Source of the DNA: Cenococcum geophilum 1.58
Lineage: Eukaryota; Ascomycota; Dothideomycetes; Gloniales; Gloniaceae
Reading direction: 5' to 3'
Assembly (NCBI GenBank): GCA_001692895.1
Contig: KV748246.1
Coordinates: 682,970 to 746,969, forward strand
DNA: 64,000 nucleotides
In this document: piece after piece, positions 36,061 to 46,800 of the stretch
Layout of the letters: each line of letters starts with the position of its first letter
How positions within the stretch are numbered: the first letter of the stretch is position 1
Program-made: the position numbers and the translations under genes
The notes under the pieces: generated by a model
What the model saw: the letters and a program-made list of their open reading frames with translations, nothing else
Databases searched by the model: none
Told to the model about the DNA's origin: nothing

Positions 36061-37164
36061 TTTTTCTTATAGTTGGTAATAGTAACTAGCTTACTAGAGA
36101 TAACGCTATACTAAGTACTAATAGGGAATATAAGGGTATTAAAAGCCTAGATAAGGAAGTAGGTAAGGGAATAACACCCCAGCCTTCTATTAGTATGCTA
36201 GATAGACTCCGTTTAATCGTTTAAAGTAAAGTATTTAAATACTTAGTATCCTTATTTTCCTTTTCGCGCTCTACGTCTATATTAGATAAGCTAATATTAT
36301 CGTCTTCCTAATTATTTTAAGCTAAATTCTTATTAAGCGCGTTATTAACTAACACAGCGTGTTTGCCGCTAGCCATCTTACCCTTAAGAAGCTCTTTCAG
36401 CTATTTAAAATGCGGTAGGTACTTCTTCCTAAAAGCCCTCCTTTTAATATACTAATTAAAATAGCTATTTATTACTCCAGGTTTATTAATATATAGAAGA
36501 CCAGTAACCTTATACCTCCCCTAGCTAGAACACGCCTTAATATAAGCCTTTTATTTACGCCAGCATATCTTCTAGTAGTTATACTTATTTATTAGCTGCT
36601 CTATAGTAAGAACCTAGCCTAATTTTAAGCTAATAAAGCTAATAGTATTGGTATAGTCGGTAGCTTTAAAGGTAGCCCCATTCGTTTCCTTGCCCTAGGT
36701 TATTAATAACCTTAAAAAGTCTAAGAAGGCCTTATTTAAGGCTAGAAGCCATAAAAATTAAGCCTACTTATTAATAACTTCGCCTTCCTATATAGTCTTC
36801 TTCCTCTAAGTCCTTTTAGTAGCCGGCTTGCTAGTGTCCTAATTCTTATCCTGCTTACTAGCCGCAAGAGTTATTACTACTATAATTATCCTTAGCCGCT
36901 TCCTTAAAGACTTTATTACAGATATTAATATAGGCGCTTATACGGGTTTAGTAGAGGTAGTAGCTGCTTTAAAGGACGTTATACTAGGTGTAGTATTTAG
37001 GGGAAGAGTGCTAGCAGAGGTAGATACAGTAACGTCGGCAGTGTTAGCAGGGCTGCCCTCTATAGGCGTATTGTCGTCGGCCATCAAAAGTAGTAAGTAG
37101 ATATTGCGAATTGGTTAATATTAATAAGGCTCTAACTAATCGTTCTATATAGGACCTTTTTAAC

Positions 37165-37370
37165 GTCCTGGGCGGATTATATAACTATTAACCTCCTCAC
37201 CGCCCTTTCTATCTGGCGATGCTCCTTTCTGGCAAATCGCCTACTAAACGAACGCCTTCTACCAGGTGGAAAGCACCCCTGCTTTAGCGTCTAGAAGAGG
37301 CGCTTACACCCTGCAGATTGCGCCCAGGTGGGCCTTAAAAGTATCAACCTAGCTGCGCCCACTTGGTGGA
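37165..37370. repeat. Truncated copy of MITE M1 centre
   Basis: Matches 13488-13680 in direct orientation (cctgggcggattat...gcgcccactt) with mostly transition differences. It is joined at gcgcccac(c/t)tgg to M3 sequence, a motif that also occurs inside M3 at 38045. Confidence 0.75.
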
Positions 37371-37372
37371 GT

Positions 37373-38095
37373 CGACCTGGCCAAAAAAAGTTATCGAACG
37401 TGCTCTTAAATTGCTGACAAAACTCGCTGCTATAACGTGTTTCACCAGTCAGTGGGACACCCCAGTCAGTGAGACACCTTAAAAACCACCAAAAATTAGA
37501 AAATCTGTACCTTAATATCTCAACAATAGCTTAATAATAAATTCTAAAATTTTATAATTGGCCTTTTATCCCTACTTTAAGACTCTTATTAAAGTTTTAG
37601 GGTAATAAACCTAGCCGTTAATAGCCGTTATTAAGATATTGAGTTTTAGCCCCCAATTTTAAGCTGAATTCCTATATCTCTAAAAGTACTAAATAAATTA
37701 CCTTTAAAGTTAAATAAGAGTCTTAAAGTAGGTATAAAAAGCCAACTATAAAATTTTATAATTTATTATTAAGCTATTGTTGAGAGATTAAGGCACTAAT
37801 TTTCTGATTTTTGGTGGTTTTTGGGGTGTCCCACTGACTGGTGAAACACGTTACTAGACTTGGGAGCGCAATCGCGGCTGGCGCGAACTCCAGGTGAAAC
37901 CTCCTTTTCAGCTGCCAAGACGGCCAATCTGCCCAAAATCCACCTGGGGCGTCGAACGAACAGTATGCACCAGGTGGATATCGATATCGGTGGCCCGTTC
38001 GCGACCAGGTGGACCCAGGTGGCCCCAGGTGGCTTTTTAGAGCGCCCACCTGGTGGAGTCGACCTGGCCAAAAAAAGTTATCGAACATGCCCTGA
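37373..38095. mobile_element. MITE/repeat family M3, interrupted by a TA-flanked MITE
   Basis: Inverted relative to 13900-14170 but much less RIPed here (caccaggtggatatcgat and similar). It carries direct copies of the roughly 40 bp block tggagtcgacctggccaaaa...atcgaac at both ends (37369-37406 and 38052-38090). 37435-37851 is an inserted MITE. Overlapping frames in 37774-38204 fall across repeats and are not genes. Confidence 0.65.
37435..37851. mobile_element. Tc1/mariner-like MITE (417 bp, TA target duplication)
   Basis: Arms of about 120 bp are inverted: acgtgtttcaccagtcagtg on the left, cactgactggtgaaacacgt on the right, flanked by TA (37433-37434, 37852-37853). Removing it restores the M3 sequence seen at about 14140-14155 (ctgctata/ctaca..tgggagc). 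The left arm alone carries a duplicated subterminal unit (gtcagtgggacaccccagtcagtgag...). No coding capacity. Confidence 0.82.
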
Positions 38096-38434
38096 GCAGG
38101 GAGAAATGTTCGAAGGGAAAAAGGAAAAGTCGATTGTCGATCCGAACCGGCATTTCCCGTCCCTTAGGCGGCACACAGGGCTACATCCGACTTTGGTGTC
38201 GTGATTATCAGCCGGCAAGCCGTCCAAGTCATGATCCCCTCTAAGCGGCCTGCAGAGCCGCACGGAAGCCTCCGCAAGGCAAATGGCAGTACGCATATGT
38301 TGGTCCGTGCGAATTTCTTGGTGAAGCGCGGATCAGTGCACTTTTCGTCATCAGCCACCACTTTTTTCGACCCGATCATTCGAGCGCGTGCCGCTAAACA
38401 CAGGGGGCGTTGTTGGCGAACGTGAAGTATCCCT

Positions 38435-40281
38435 TTGAGATTCCAAGTTGCAATAGGCTCGAGGCTCGGTGAGTCAACGTCCAGGTGGACTTTCGTGCTG
38501 TGGTCGGCCTTGAATTTTGGTGATGGACATGAGTTGCTTTCTCACTTATTCGTCACAATGTCGATACTGCTCCAGAATTTCATTCCTCCATCCAGTGTCC
38601 AAGCGGCACCTTCAGCGATGCAAATCCAACAGAACGCCCAGGAAGATCGAAGATCAGGCTTCGCAGTCAATGAGGATCCCACGTGGTACGAGAAGTTTGC
38701 ACAAAAAGGGGCAGAAAGTGGCGAACTTGCTAGTACTGGTGGTATTCACTTGAAGATTTGGGAATGGATGCGAGGTGACATGACTTTAATTACTGCAATC
38801 CTTCTCTTGTTAACAATTATGAAGGATGTGAGGGCCGTTATGAGGAGTTGCCGAATGTTGCGTCGCTGGCTGGCCGTCGAAAATGCGATTTGAGAATTAT
38901 GTTTGTTCGACCCTAATTTCAAGAGTGTGAAGGAAGCGAAATGACTTAAGTACGTTAGTTGCGCTCCGCACGACGTTCCGAGACCTTGCGATGTTTACGA
39001 ACTTCATAGCTTATTCCGGCTTTTCGACATTCCTCCAAGCTTTCTCTGCGAGAGGCTGCAGTCCGTAACTCACTCCTTTGGCACACGAAGGCGGAGAAAT
39101 GGCCCGCATTGTAAGCTTTCAACTGGACATTGTCACGGCAAATGTTATTGACATGCACCAGATGCCTGGCTTCATTTCATCTGCAAGATTATTGAGATCG
39201 AAGAGGTTGAAGTAATGTTGCATCGGCCCAGGCAAGGCGGGATACGCTGGCAGCTAACGGATAACTTCCGGGATTGGTACCGTCCTGGTTTCATACTTGT
39301 AGACGGTTCCAAGAATCCAGGAGCATTATCCCTCTCACGCAGTGGAAGCACTAGGACTACTGTTAATCAACCAGGAGGGGTGACGTTGATATGCTTCATG
39401 GCTCCTGAAGGCCTCATGCGTCGCTTCAGTACCCTGCTGGACCACCCAGAATGGGAAGACGTCCTGGAAGATCCCTTTATACTTTACGACATTATCCTAG
39501 AAGAGCTATACCTTATCCTAGACGCCATGGTTCGAACGCTGGGGAAAGTCTTCAATGGAGTAGAGCATGTACGTTACATCGAGATTGCCTTCACCAGTTG
39601 CTGATATCCATCCAGGATACCAATGAGAAAACCGCCGACCTCAACGGCGCAACCGGGGACATTGACTTCGGTATGCTGCATAAAGTAGCCCGGAATGTCA
39701 TCTACATGCGCGAAGCAACCGACTGTGCTGTCAACATGGTCGAAAGCCTGCGAGCTCATCATGACTATGGTTATACGGAGAGGGATCCAATGCCACCAGT
39801 GGCCAGAGGAACCCAGATCTCTCTTCACTACAAGAAAGATTTGATGGTATCGACGCAAGCCAAGGTCAACAGCCTAGAAAAGCGGATGCAGAATATTATT
39901 GGCCTGGTAAGTTTCTAAGTTCAAAGTCGCTGGATTTTGAAGTAAACTGATTCGCTTTAGTCATTCAACCTTGTAACCCAGCAAGACAGCTGTGTTATGA
40001 AGACAGATAGCAGTAGCATGAAGACAATCGCGATCATGACACTCGTATTCTTACCTGCTTCGACCGTCGCAACAATCTTCGGGATGCAGTTCTTCACGCT
40101 TTCGAGCGACGAGGAATTCCCGGCCCCGCATTTCCGAGCCCACTCATCCATACGAATATTCTGGGCTATTGCCGTCCCTCTGACAGTAGCCGTCTTGATC
40201 GTATGGTTAGCGTGGTATAGGTATGCACAACGCAAGATTTCTGGAACAAATCGGAAAATGAAGAGAGACCATATGGTTTGA
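38435..40281 (+). CDS. CorA-like Mg2+ transporter family protein, six exons (about 517 aa model)
   Basis: Predicted membrane protein of the fungal CorA-like group (divalent metal transport). Proposed exons: 38435-38741 (start uncertain; ATG 38558 also possible), 38825-38900, 38959-39110, 39162-39568, 39616-39906, 39961-40281. Introns are 83, 58, 51, 47 and 54 bp, GT-AG, and phases join perfectly. Seen in order: EELPNVASLAGRRKCDLRI; LFDIPPSFLCERLQSVTHSFG; YAWLHFICK; LLDHPEWEDVLEDPFILYD; DSSSMKTIAIMTLVFLPAS followed by TIFGMQFF; then a second membrane helix (FWAIAVPLTVAVLIVWLAWY) and a short basic tail. The two C-terminal helices and the 'DSSSMKTIAI' loop are typical; the CorA GMN signature reads GMQ. 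Base composition is normal and there are no RIP stops, so it may be functional. The first exon is the least certain. Confidence 0.75.
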
Positions 40282-40284
40282 CGA

Positions 40285-41142
40285 GGATGGTATACCACTT
40301 GGGTTCCATCTATAAATCTGGTCCGCTCCTGAGACTTATAAATGAGTTTGGTTGTGGAAATTATCCAAATTGTCAAATTTCGTTAAGAGGCTTCGCATTG
40401 AGACTTAATGTACTAAAGAAACCGATAAGAAGGGCAGCGTCAAGCGAGATTCAAAGGGAGAACCCATACTGAAGCGCAAGTTTATAAGATCGCCGAACCC
40501 TCTCCTTTGAACCAAAATTGCGGCAATCTGACCTTCAGAATGACTAATGCGCAGGGGCAGGAAGAAACTATACCAGTCCAAAGTTACTTTACGAGGGGTA
40601 AGTATTTTCCAGTATCACCGACTTGCTACAAATCCCGCTGCGCACTGGCACACCGCACCTTATATCATCCTATCCGGTGACGCATAACCTAGTGCATGGT
40701 ATCACACTGGAGTCACTATATAAACTAGCCGCTAATGTTGGCATAAGGGACAAAAGATGGGTTCTAGTTGAGCTGTGTAACATCCTACCAGGTCAAGTCG
40801 CGAGGCGAATGTTGTCCCCAAACCAGACAAGAAATATAATAGAGTTTGCCGCTAAAATCCTCGACCAAAATGCAAACTCCATCGTTGGATCAGGTCTCTC
40901 GGTCATGGAAATCACTAAAGCGAATCAGGTGTGAGTGCTGATACGGATCAGAAGGGCTGCTCTATGCTGACAGTTCATCCTTATAGAGTCCCTTTAGAAT
41001 CAAAGTCGATCCGAATATGTTGACAGTCGATAGACGCATTCTCTATATGCCCACCCTGCGTTACAAAGGAAATGCTCATCGACTGCGAGACAGAAAATGG
41101 AATTTGGCAGATGAAAATAGGAAGACGAGGCCAATCTTTTAG
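40285..41142 (+). pseudogene. Argonaute fragment (L1 remnant, PAZ, start of L2); MID and PIWI absent
   Basis: Three spliced exons fit an Argonaute PAZ region. Exon a (about 40429-40597): QVYKIAEPSPLN, then LTFRMTNAQGQEETIPVQSYF. The intron 40598-40692 (GTAAGT...AG, phase 1) joins to exon b (40693-40930): HGITLESLYKLAANVG, ELCNILPGQVARRMLSPNQT, FAAKILDQNANSIV. Intron 40931-40988 (58 bp, GTGAGT) joins exon c (40989-41142): FRIKVDPNMLTVDRRIL, then a stop. LPGQ..RR.LSP.QT is highly characteristic of Argonautes. Upstream, IYKSGPLLRLINEFG (frame 3) and FVKRLRIET (frame 2) look like the L1 region but are frameshifted and contain a TAA at 40406. No PIWI slicer domain follows. Its start abuts the CorA-like gene. 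Family role: binds small RNAs in gene silencing. Confidence 0.72.
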
Positions 41143-41605
41143 CCTGCGTCACTAGACAGATGAAGTTACATCGGCAAAATATCGTCCTCTGTCGATGGCC
41201 TGAATTGCGAGTAGTTGGCGCAATTGGGGTAGAGTTGAAGGCAATTTAACGCGCAGTTGAGGGCATTTACCAACTCGACCGACTAGCCTATGTCGGGTTT
41301 TTTTGACACGCAGCCTGCACGCAGCCTGCGCAATTGGCGATTTTATTTTACTTATTTATATACGAAGTAATCAACCGAGAATCCAGTCAGTGCCCCTTAT
41401 CTAAAAAGTATACTTCGACCAGCCGATAACAAGAAGGTCGACGGCCGGGAAGCCGCTCTAAGAGGCGCAGGAATAGTGTAATTGGCAGGCCGGTACGCAG
41501 GAACATAATACTATTTAACTTTGCTTGATGTGGCTTAGAGGAGTGCAGAGCTTCAACCTAAGTCACGGGAACATGCCCTCTAACTGAGCCTCTGTCACAT
41601 AACCT
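41143..41605. other. Non-coding, balanced-composition flank between the Argonaute fragment and LINE-2
   Basis: No ORF or known repeat was recognised. It contains a short direct repeat cacgcagcctg x2 (41309-41331) and ends with the left target duplication of LINE-2. It is the last non-RIPed sequence before a long RIPed stretch. Confidence 0.5.
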
Positions 41606-41711
41606 AACTGCTTCTAGGCTACTACCTGAGAGCCTTTCGGAGGACGGAGCTCGATTATCTATATTATACACCCCCCCCCTAACACGCAGTATTCAAGTTA
41701 AGAGAGGGAAG

Positions 41712-43110
41712 ATGGAGACGACAGAGGGGGAAGGAGGCTTATCGCGTCAATCGCGTCGGGAACGCGTCAAGACAGCCAAGGCCTTTGAACACAATAGTTA
41801 CGAGAGCAATATAGAAGATACGGTTCACGTAGCAGCAGTGGCCCCTAGGGCACCACAATCAAAGCATATAGGGAAAAAACTACGTCCTGAGGATCAGATA
41901 GGGTCAATAAGAAACCGCGCAATGGCTAAAAAGAGAGCAGAGCAATTAGTAACAACAGCTACCACAGCAAACCAAGTAATAACTGAGAAGATAAATATAA
42001 CAAGTATGCAGATTAAGGTGCTAACTAACCTAGTTATATTACTACTAGGGGTAATAGAGGAATAGAAAGAGGCACAAGTAAACTAAATTAAAGCCCTTAC
42101 CAAAATATTTATAGAGTAGATTAACGCGCTTAGAGCAGAGGTTATGGAAAAGATAGAGGTAATCCAGACCCAACTGTCTAATATTTAAACACCACTAAGC
42201 GCGGATCTGTTATACGCGGAGGTTGCCTATACGCCACTAAACAGTTAACTAAGCAACCTAACGTCCTTCCCGTTAAGGAATACTATACCATTAACTATCA
42301 CCAATACGCTATACTGCATAGTTAATATATCTAGAATTAAAGAAGAAAATAAGAATAAAGCATAACCGGGGGTAATTAGGTAAGCAATTAAAAATAGTAT
42401 ACGCATAATAAAAGGCCACGAGAGCTAGCGCTATATAGCAGTAATTAAAGACCCTAGGAACCCCGCACGCATTAGGATAACTTATAGAAATAAAGTCGAG
42501 CTCTAATATATAAAAGAAGCGGCCTAAAAGACCTTAGCACCTAGTGTTTGGGTGCTGCGAGACCAGCTCTACCTAGTAAAAATTAATAACGCTAACCGAA
42601 CAGCAGTTCTTAACTAGGAAGAAAAGATTTAAGATAAAGTAGTAGAGGTACTAGGAAAAGAGAACAATATATATATAGCCTAGATAGGATGGCTTAGTAA
42701 AAAAGACACAGGAAAGGCATATGGATCAATAGTTGTATATATTACTAAAAGTAGTAAGGCAGCACGGTTACTACAGGATTAATACTTTTACATTATAGGG
42801 GAATTAGCCTATATCAGAACCTATAAACCTAAAAGCGGTCTAACGCAATACTACTAGTATTAGATACTAGGACATAAAGCATTCGCATATATAAGACCGC
42901 AAGTATATACTAAATACGCTTAAGAAGGATATTATTATAATAACTACTAAGGATAGATTCCAAAGTGTATACCTTACGGAGGACCACATAAATCGTTTAG
43001 TAAAAATTGTTAAGTGCTTTATCCTACCCGCTATACATAAGACACTTTAGGTACTTTAATTAAATATCTAAAAGCAGAGTATGGTATAGCAGAGCCTAAT
43101 AAACGATGAA
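41712..43110 (+). pseudogene. LINE-2 ORF1 (Gag-like RNA-binding protein) remnant
   Basis: The first 117 codons are open (METTEGEGGLSRQSRRERVK...), basic and helical, then stops appear. The C-terminal end has a zinc knuckle at 42963-43008, CIPYGGPHKSFSKNC, where the second Cys of C-X2-C-X4-H-X4-C is Tyr. This fits the nucleic-acid chaperone ORF1 of I/Tad-type LINEs. Confidence 0.8.
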
Positions 43111-46100
43111 TAACTAAAAGACTTTAGAGTGTTAGCAATATCAGAGCCATATATATAAAAAACGGATAATATAGTTATAATAGTCCCTATAGGACACCTA
43201 AATTGGACTAAAGTAATACCCACGGCCTAGCGTAAAGAGAGGTGGGCGGTACGGAGCATACTATAGATTTAAAAAGACATCGAGGCCGTATAGGTGCTAG
43301 TATAATCGGCAAACCTTACCGCGGCAGTACTGCGCCTTCCCAATAGATTAGTACTAGTGGTGTCGGTATATATTAAGGGAAAGAATATAGAAGCACTATA
43401 GGATATAACTAGTAAACTATACCAACTAATCTAAGAAATATAGAACAAGATAGGTACATAAACCGATATAATACTTATAAAAGACTTTAATCGGCATAAT
43501 TAGCTATAGGGAGGAAATAACGTCTTACTAGCGAGACAGGGAGAAGCCGACCCGATTATTAATCTTATAGGAGATTACTCCCTATATAGCCTGCTGCCTA
43601 GGGGTATAAAAATATAGCAAAATGGCAACTGTAAGACAACGATTAACCTAATCCTAGTATTAGATAAGCTAGCATCTATGATAGTAAAGTGCACTATATA
43701 TAAAACAGAACACGGATCTGATTATAGGGCAATTAAAACAACATTTAATATTGCGGTCCCTAAACGCGCTATAGAACAGAGAATACTTTTTAAGAATATA
43801 CTATGGAATAAAATTAGGAATAGGATTGCTACCACCCTCTATATTATCCTAGTAGGCAATAAAGTGTAGTAGCAAACAGACCAGCTTATAGAGGTAGTAC
43901 TAGAGGTAGTCTACACATTAACTCCGAAATCTAGACCGTTACTATATATAAAAAGGTGGTGGATAATAGACATTACGAAGCTCCGCTAGGTATATACTTA
44001 CTAGAGGAACTGGGTAAAGAACCAACGCTAAGTAGGCTAGATGGTACTAGAACTAGAGTAATAAGCAAAAAAGGCCTTAAAGGAATACTACAATACAATA
44101 TAAAAACAGAAAAGGACATATTAGAACAACTTCCTAGCTGATAATATAAACATTTAGTAAGTAGCAAAATACCTTAACCTAAGCGGCAACTTAGCGTTTA
44201 ATAAGATACCACCATTAGTAAGAATAAATAGATCTACTATAGAAGGCAAAGATAAGTAAGCAGTAGAGCTGTTAACCACGTTCTTTCCCCTACTATTAGC
44301 AGGAATAGAGGACAAGGGTCCGCGGCCTTAACGAACGCCAATATTAATACCACGTCTTATAATGGAAGAGGTAGAATAGAAGATATTTACGGCAAAGCCT
44401 TAGAAAGCGCTAGGGAACAACGGCCTACTAGCAATAGTATAGAGGCAGATATGGCCGGTAATAAAAGACAGGGTCCTGCTCCTCTTTTAGACCTTACTAG
44501 ATAAAAGCAACCTTCCTAACTAATAGAGAAATGCTAAGATTATACCGCTTAAGAAGCTAAATAAAGGAGACTATATAAAGGCAAGGGCATAGAGGCCTAT
44601 CTCTCTGCTATCTACGTTAGGCAAGGTGCTAGAGTCTATAGTCGCCAAGAGAATATCATATACGGCAGAGACCTTTAGACTACTACCTATAAATTACTTT
44701 AGGGCGAGAAAGAAGCGCTCCACTAAATAGGCGCTACTGCTACTATAAGAATATATCTATAACGCGTAGAGGTCTAAGAAGGTACTTAACCTTATTAGCT
44801 TTAATATAAAGGGTGTATATAATAGAGTATATAAAGAGAGGCTACTACAGAGGCTTATAGCAAGAGGTATACCGCCAGTGCTAGTATAATAGATTAATAC
44901 ATTCTGCTCTAATTATACGGCAACTATCTTAGTTAACGGCCATACCTCTAACTAGTAATAGTTACTATAAGTAGGACTACCGTAAGGATTACCACTCTCG
45001 CTAATACTATTCCTTTTTTTTAATGCCGATCTAGTCTAGCACCAGCTTAATATAAAGGGAGGCTTAATAGCGTTTATAGACAACTATAATATATAAGTTA
45101 TAGGACTATCGGCAGCAGCAAACTGTAAAGGTATTTAGGCTATTATTAATAGAGCAATAAACTAGGAGAAATAAAGTAGCGCAACGTTTAAAGGTAAAAA
45201 GACTATACTAGTGCACTTTATAAGAAACGCGGACCGGACTAATACTACCCTATTTATAATTAAAGGAAAAACAGTTATACTAGGGTATATAGCTAAAATC
45301 CTAGGGGTAGTTATAGATGCGGAGCTTTGGTATAAGCAATATATTATAAAAGCAGCCACTAAGGGCCTTATCGCAGCTATGGCACTAAAGAGACTCTAAA
45401 TAGTATCCCCTTTGACTGTAAGATAACTATTTAGGGCAACGGTAGCGCCGGCGGTGGATTACGCCTTAAATATCTAGATACACGCCTATAGGGGTTCCGC
45501 TATAGCCGCAATAAATAGGGTACAAAAAATTAGAGCGTAGGCAATTATAGGAACTTTCTATATAGTAGCTACGGTTATTAGGGAGGCTAAAGTAAGTATA
45601 CGGTTAGTACGCGAGCGGCATTTAAAGAGGGCTACTAAGTTATAGGTTGACTTTAACACGCTATATAAGACAAACCCGCTCTTAAGGCTCCGCACAAAGG
45701 TGCTTTAGAGGTTTACGTCCCTACTGCAGAAGATAGCCTATATATATTAATATACACCAACAGATAAGATGGAGGTTATTTAGCCCTATATAGTACTACC
45801 ATAGGAGGACCGACTGCCTATAAGTATTAACCTAAATAAAAATAGGGCAACTAAAGCCGCTAACTCTACCTAAGGCATATAGATTGCAACAAGCTCATCC
45901 GGGAGGAGAGGCATAGTAGGGATAAGAGGTGTTATTTATAACACCCTTAGCAATACACTAAATAGGGAAGCTATTATATACTTAATTATACTAGGACTAA
46001 GAGCAGAACAGAACCTATATATAGCTAAACTGGCGGCAATATTAATAGCGATAAGGTGCTTACTGCCGGATCTATAGGAGAGATAGATTACTATATTTAC

Positions 46101-46800
46101 TAGTAATTAGGCAGCACTACTAGCAATTAGCTAACCTAAGCAATAATCCGGCTAAATAAGTATTACATAGATCTATAACACAGCCCGCATATTAAGGCAA
46201 AGAAGTAACCATTTTCTTATTATATGGGTCCCTTAAGGGGAGTTTAAACTAGGCAAGAAGGCAAAAGTAGTAGTACGGCGAGCCACTATATAAGGACGCC
46301 TACCGCGAGGACAATAACACTAGGCCAAGGCTATAATAATAAACACCGTAAGAATAAAACAGTGGGGTAGGAAAACACTACCGGAAGGAGTAGGAAGGTA
46401 TTTAAGAAAAATAGACACAGCACTACTAGGTAAACATACCCGTAGGCTATATAACTCCTTTAAGTGAGAAGAGGCAAATATATTGGCCTAGTTATAGATA
46501 GGAATAATATAACTTAATAGGTATCTGCACCGCATTAGAGCGGTAGAATTAGATTAATGTAATTACAGACAGGTAAAAGAAACAGTTAAATACTTTCTCT
46601 TTAGGTATATAAAATGGACATTATATTAAGAGCAAATGCTGCAGCAAATAGACATAAGAAGAGGCAGCTTATCCTTCTATCTTAGGGGGAAGGCGTTAAG
46701 CAACTCTAGACAGTAGACACCAAACGTAGACGCGGTTTAAGCGATAGTAAAATACGCAATAGTTACCAGACGACTTAAGGCAGAATTAAATTAATAACCC
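43110..46800 (+). pseudogene. LINE-2 ORF2 (endonuclease, reverse transcriptase, RNase H) remnant
   Basis: An AP-like endonuclease (exonuclease-endonuclease-phosphatase fold) covers 43120-43860: LAISEPYI near the start and TEHGSDYRAI, the SDH box with H to Y, at 43705-43735. RT covers 44470-45240: RPISLLSTLGKVLESIVAKR, VGLPQGLPLS, and the catalytic box FIDNYN at about 45073 (FxDD with D to N). RNase H (45890-46330) includes YIAKLAAILIAIRCLLP. A CCHC-like tail with KYFLFRYIKW is at 46555-46620. Stops fall at former Gln and Trp codons. Confidence 0.87.

Larger units (their letters stand above)
27620..37084 (-). pseudogene. Myb/SANT-like accessory protein of the Harbinger element (split by G1-B)
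   Basis: On the minus strand an ATG at 37084 opens a frame (MADDNTPIEGSP...) with a Ser/Thr-rich N-terminus, then GKETNGATFKATDYTN, LTIEQLINKYNY, RYKVTGLLYINKPG and FRKKYLPHF at about 36780-36390. This matches the Trp-rich Myb/SANT-like DNA-binding domain of fungal Harbinger partners. It resumes left of G1-B (28110 down to about 27620) with the C-terminal LETTLLVLKSSLIE and ANQQLVLKAFK-like segments. Several stops replace Trp and Gln codons. Known role of the family: helps the transposase bind TIRs and enter the nucleus. The 28111-36060 interval belongs to G1-B, not to this gene. Confidence 0.65.
14281..37165. mobile_element. PIF-Harbinger element with transposase (+) and Myb/SANT-like ORF (-), shattered by three nested insertions
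   Basis: Removing the G2 array (14454-26022), the TA-flanked MITE (27244-27579) and G1-B (28111-36060) leaves about 3 kb. This remainder holds a DDE_Tnp_4-type transposase on + (14428-14453 plus 26028 to about 27150) and a Myb/SANT-like protein on - (37084-36066 plus 28110 to about 27620), the two-gene layout typical of PIF-Harbinger. The two genes converge. The outer ends are uncertain. Sequences near 14320-14375 and 37105-37135 are similar in inverted orientation (ctataaagccttata / taataaggctctaa) and may be the remnants of the TIRs. Confidence 0.7.

Noticed and set aside
37774..38244. Several overlapping frames on both strands (37774-38088, 37860-38204, 38053-38244)
   Set aside because: They fall over MITE M3 and its junctions; balanced GC without stops produces frames on all strands.
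38900..38916. Reading MFVRP directly after KCDLRI in the CorA-like gene without an intron
   Set aside because: It hits a stop at 38914; using the GTTTGT donor at 38901 and TAG acceptor at 38958 keeps the phase and joins to the conserved next exon. The alternative cannot be excluded without RNA data.
39574..40376. Minus-strand frames at 39574-39858 and 39957-40376
   Set aside because: Antisense to exons of the CorA-like gene, whose spliced + frame carries family motifs.
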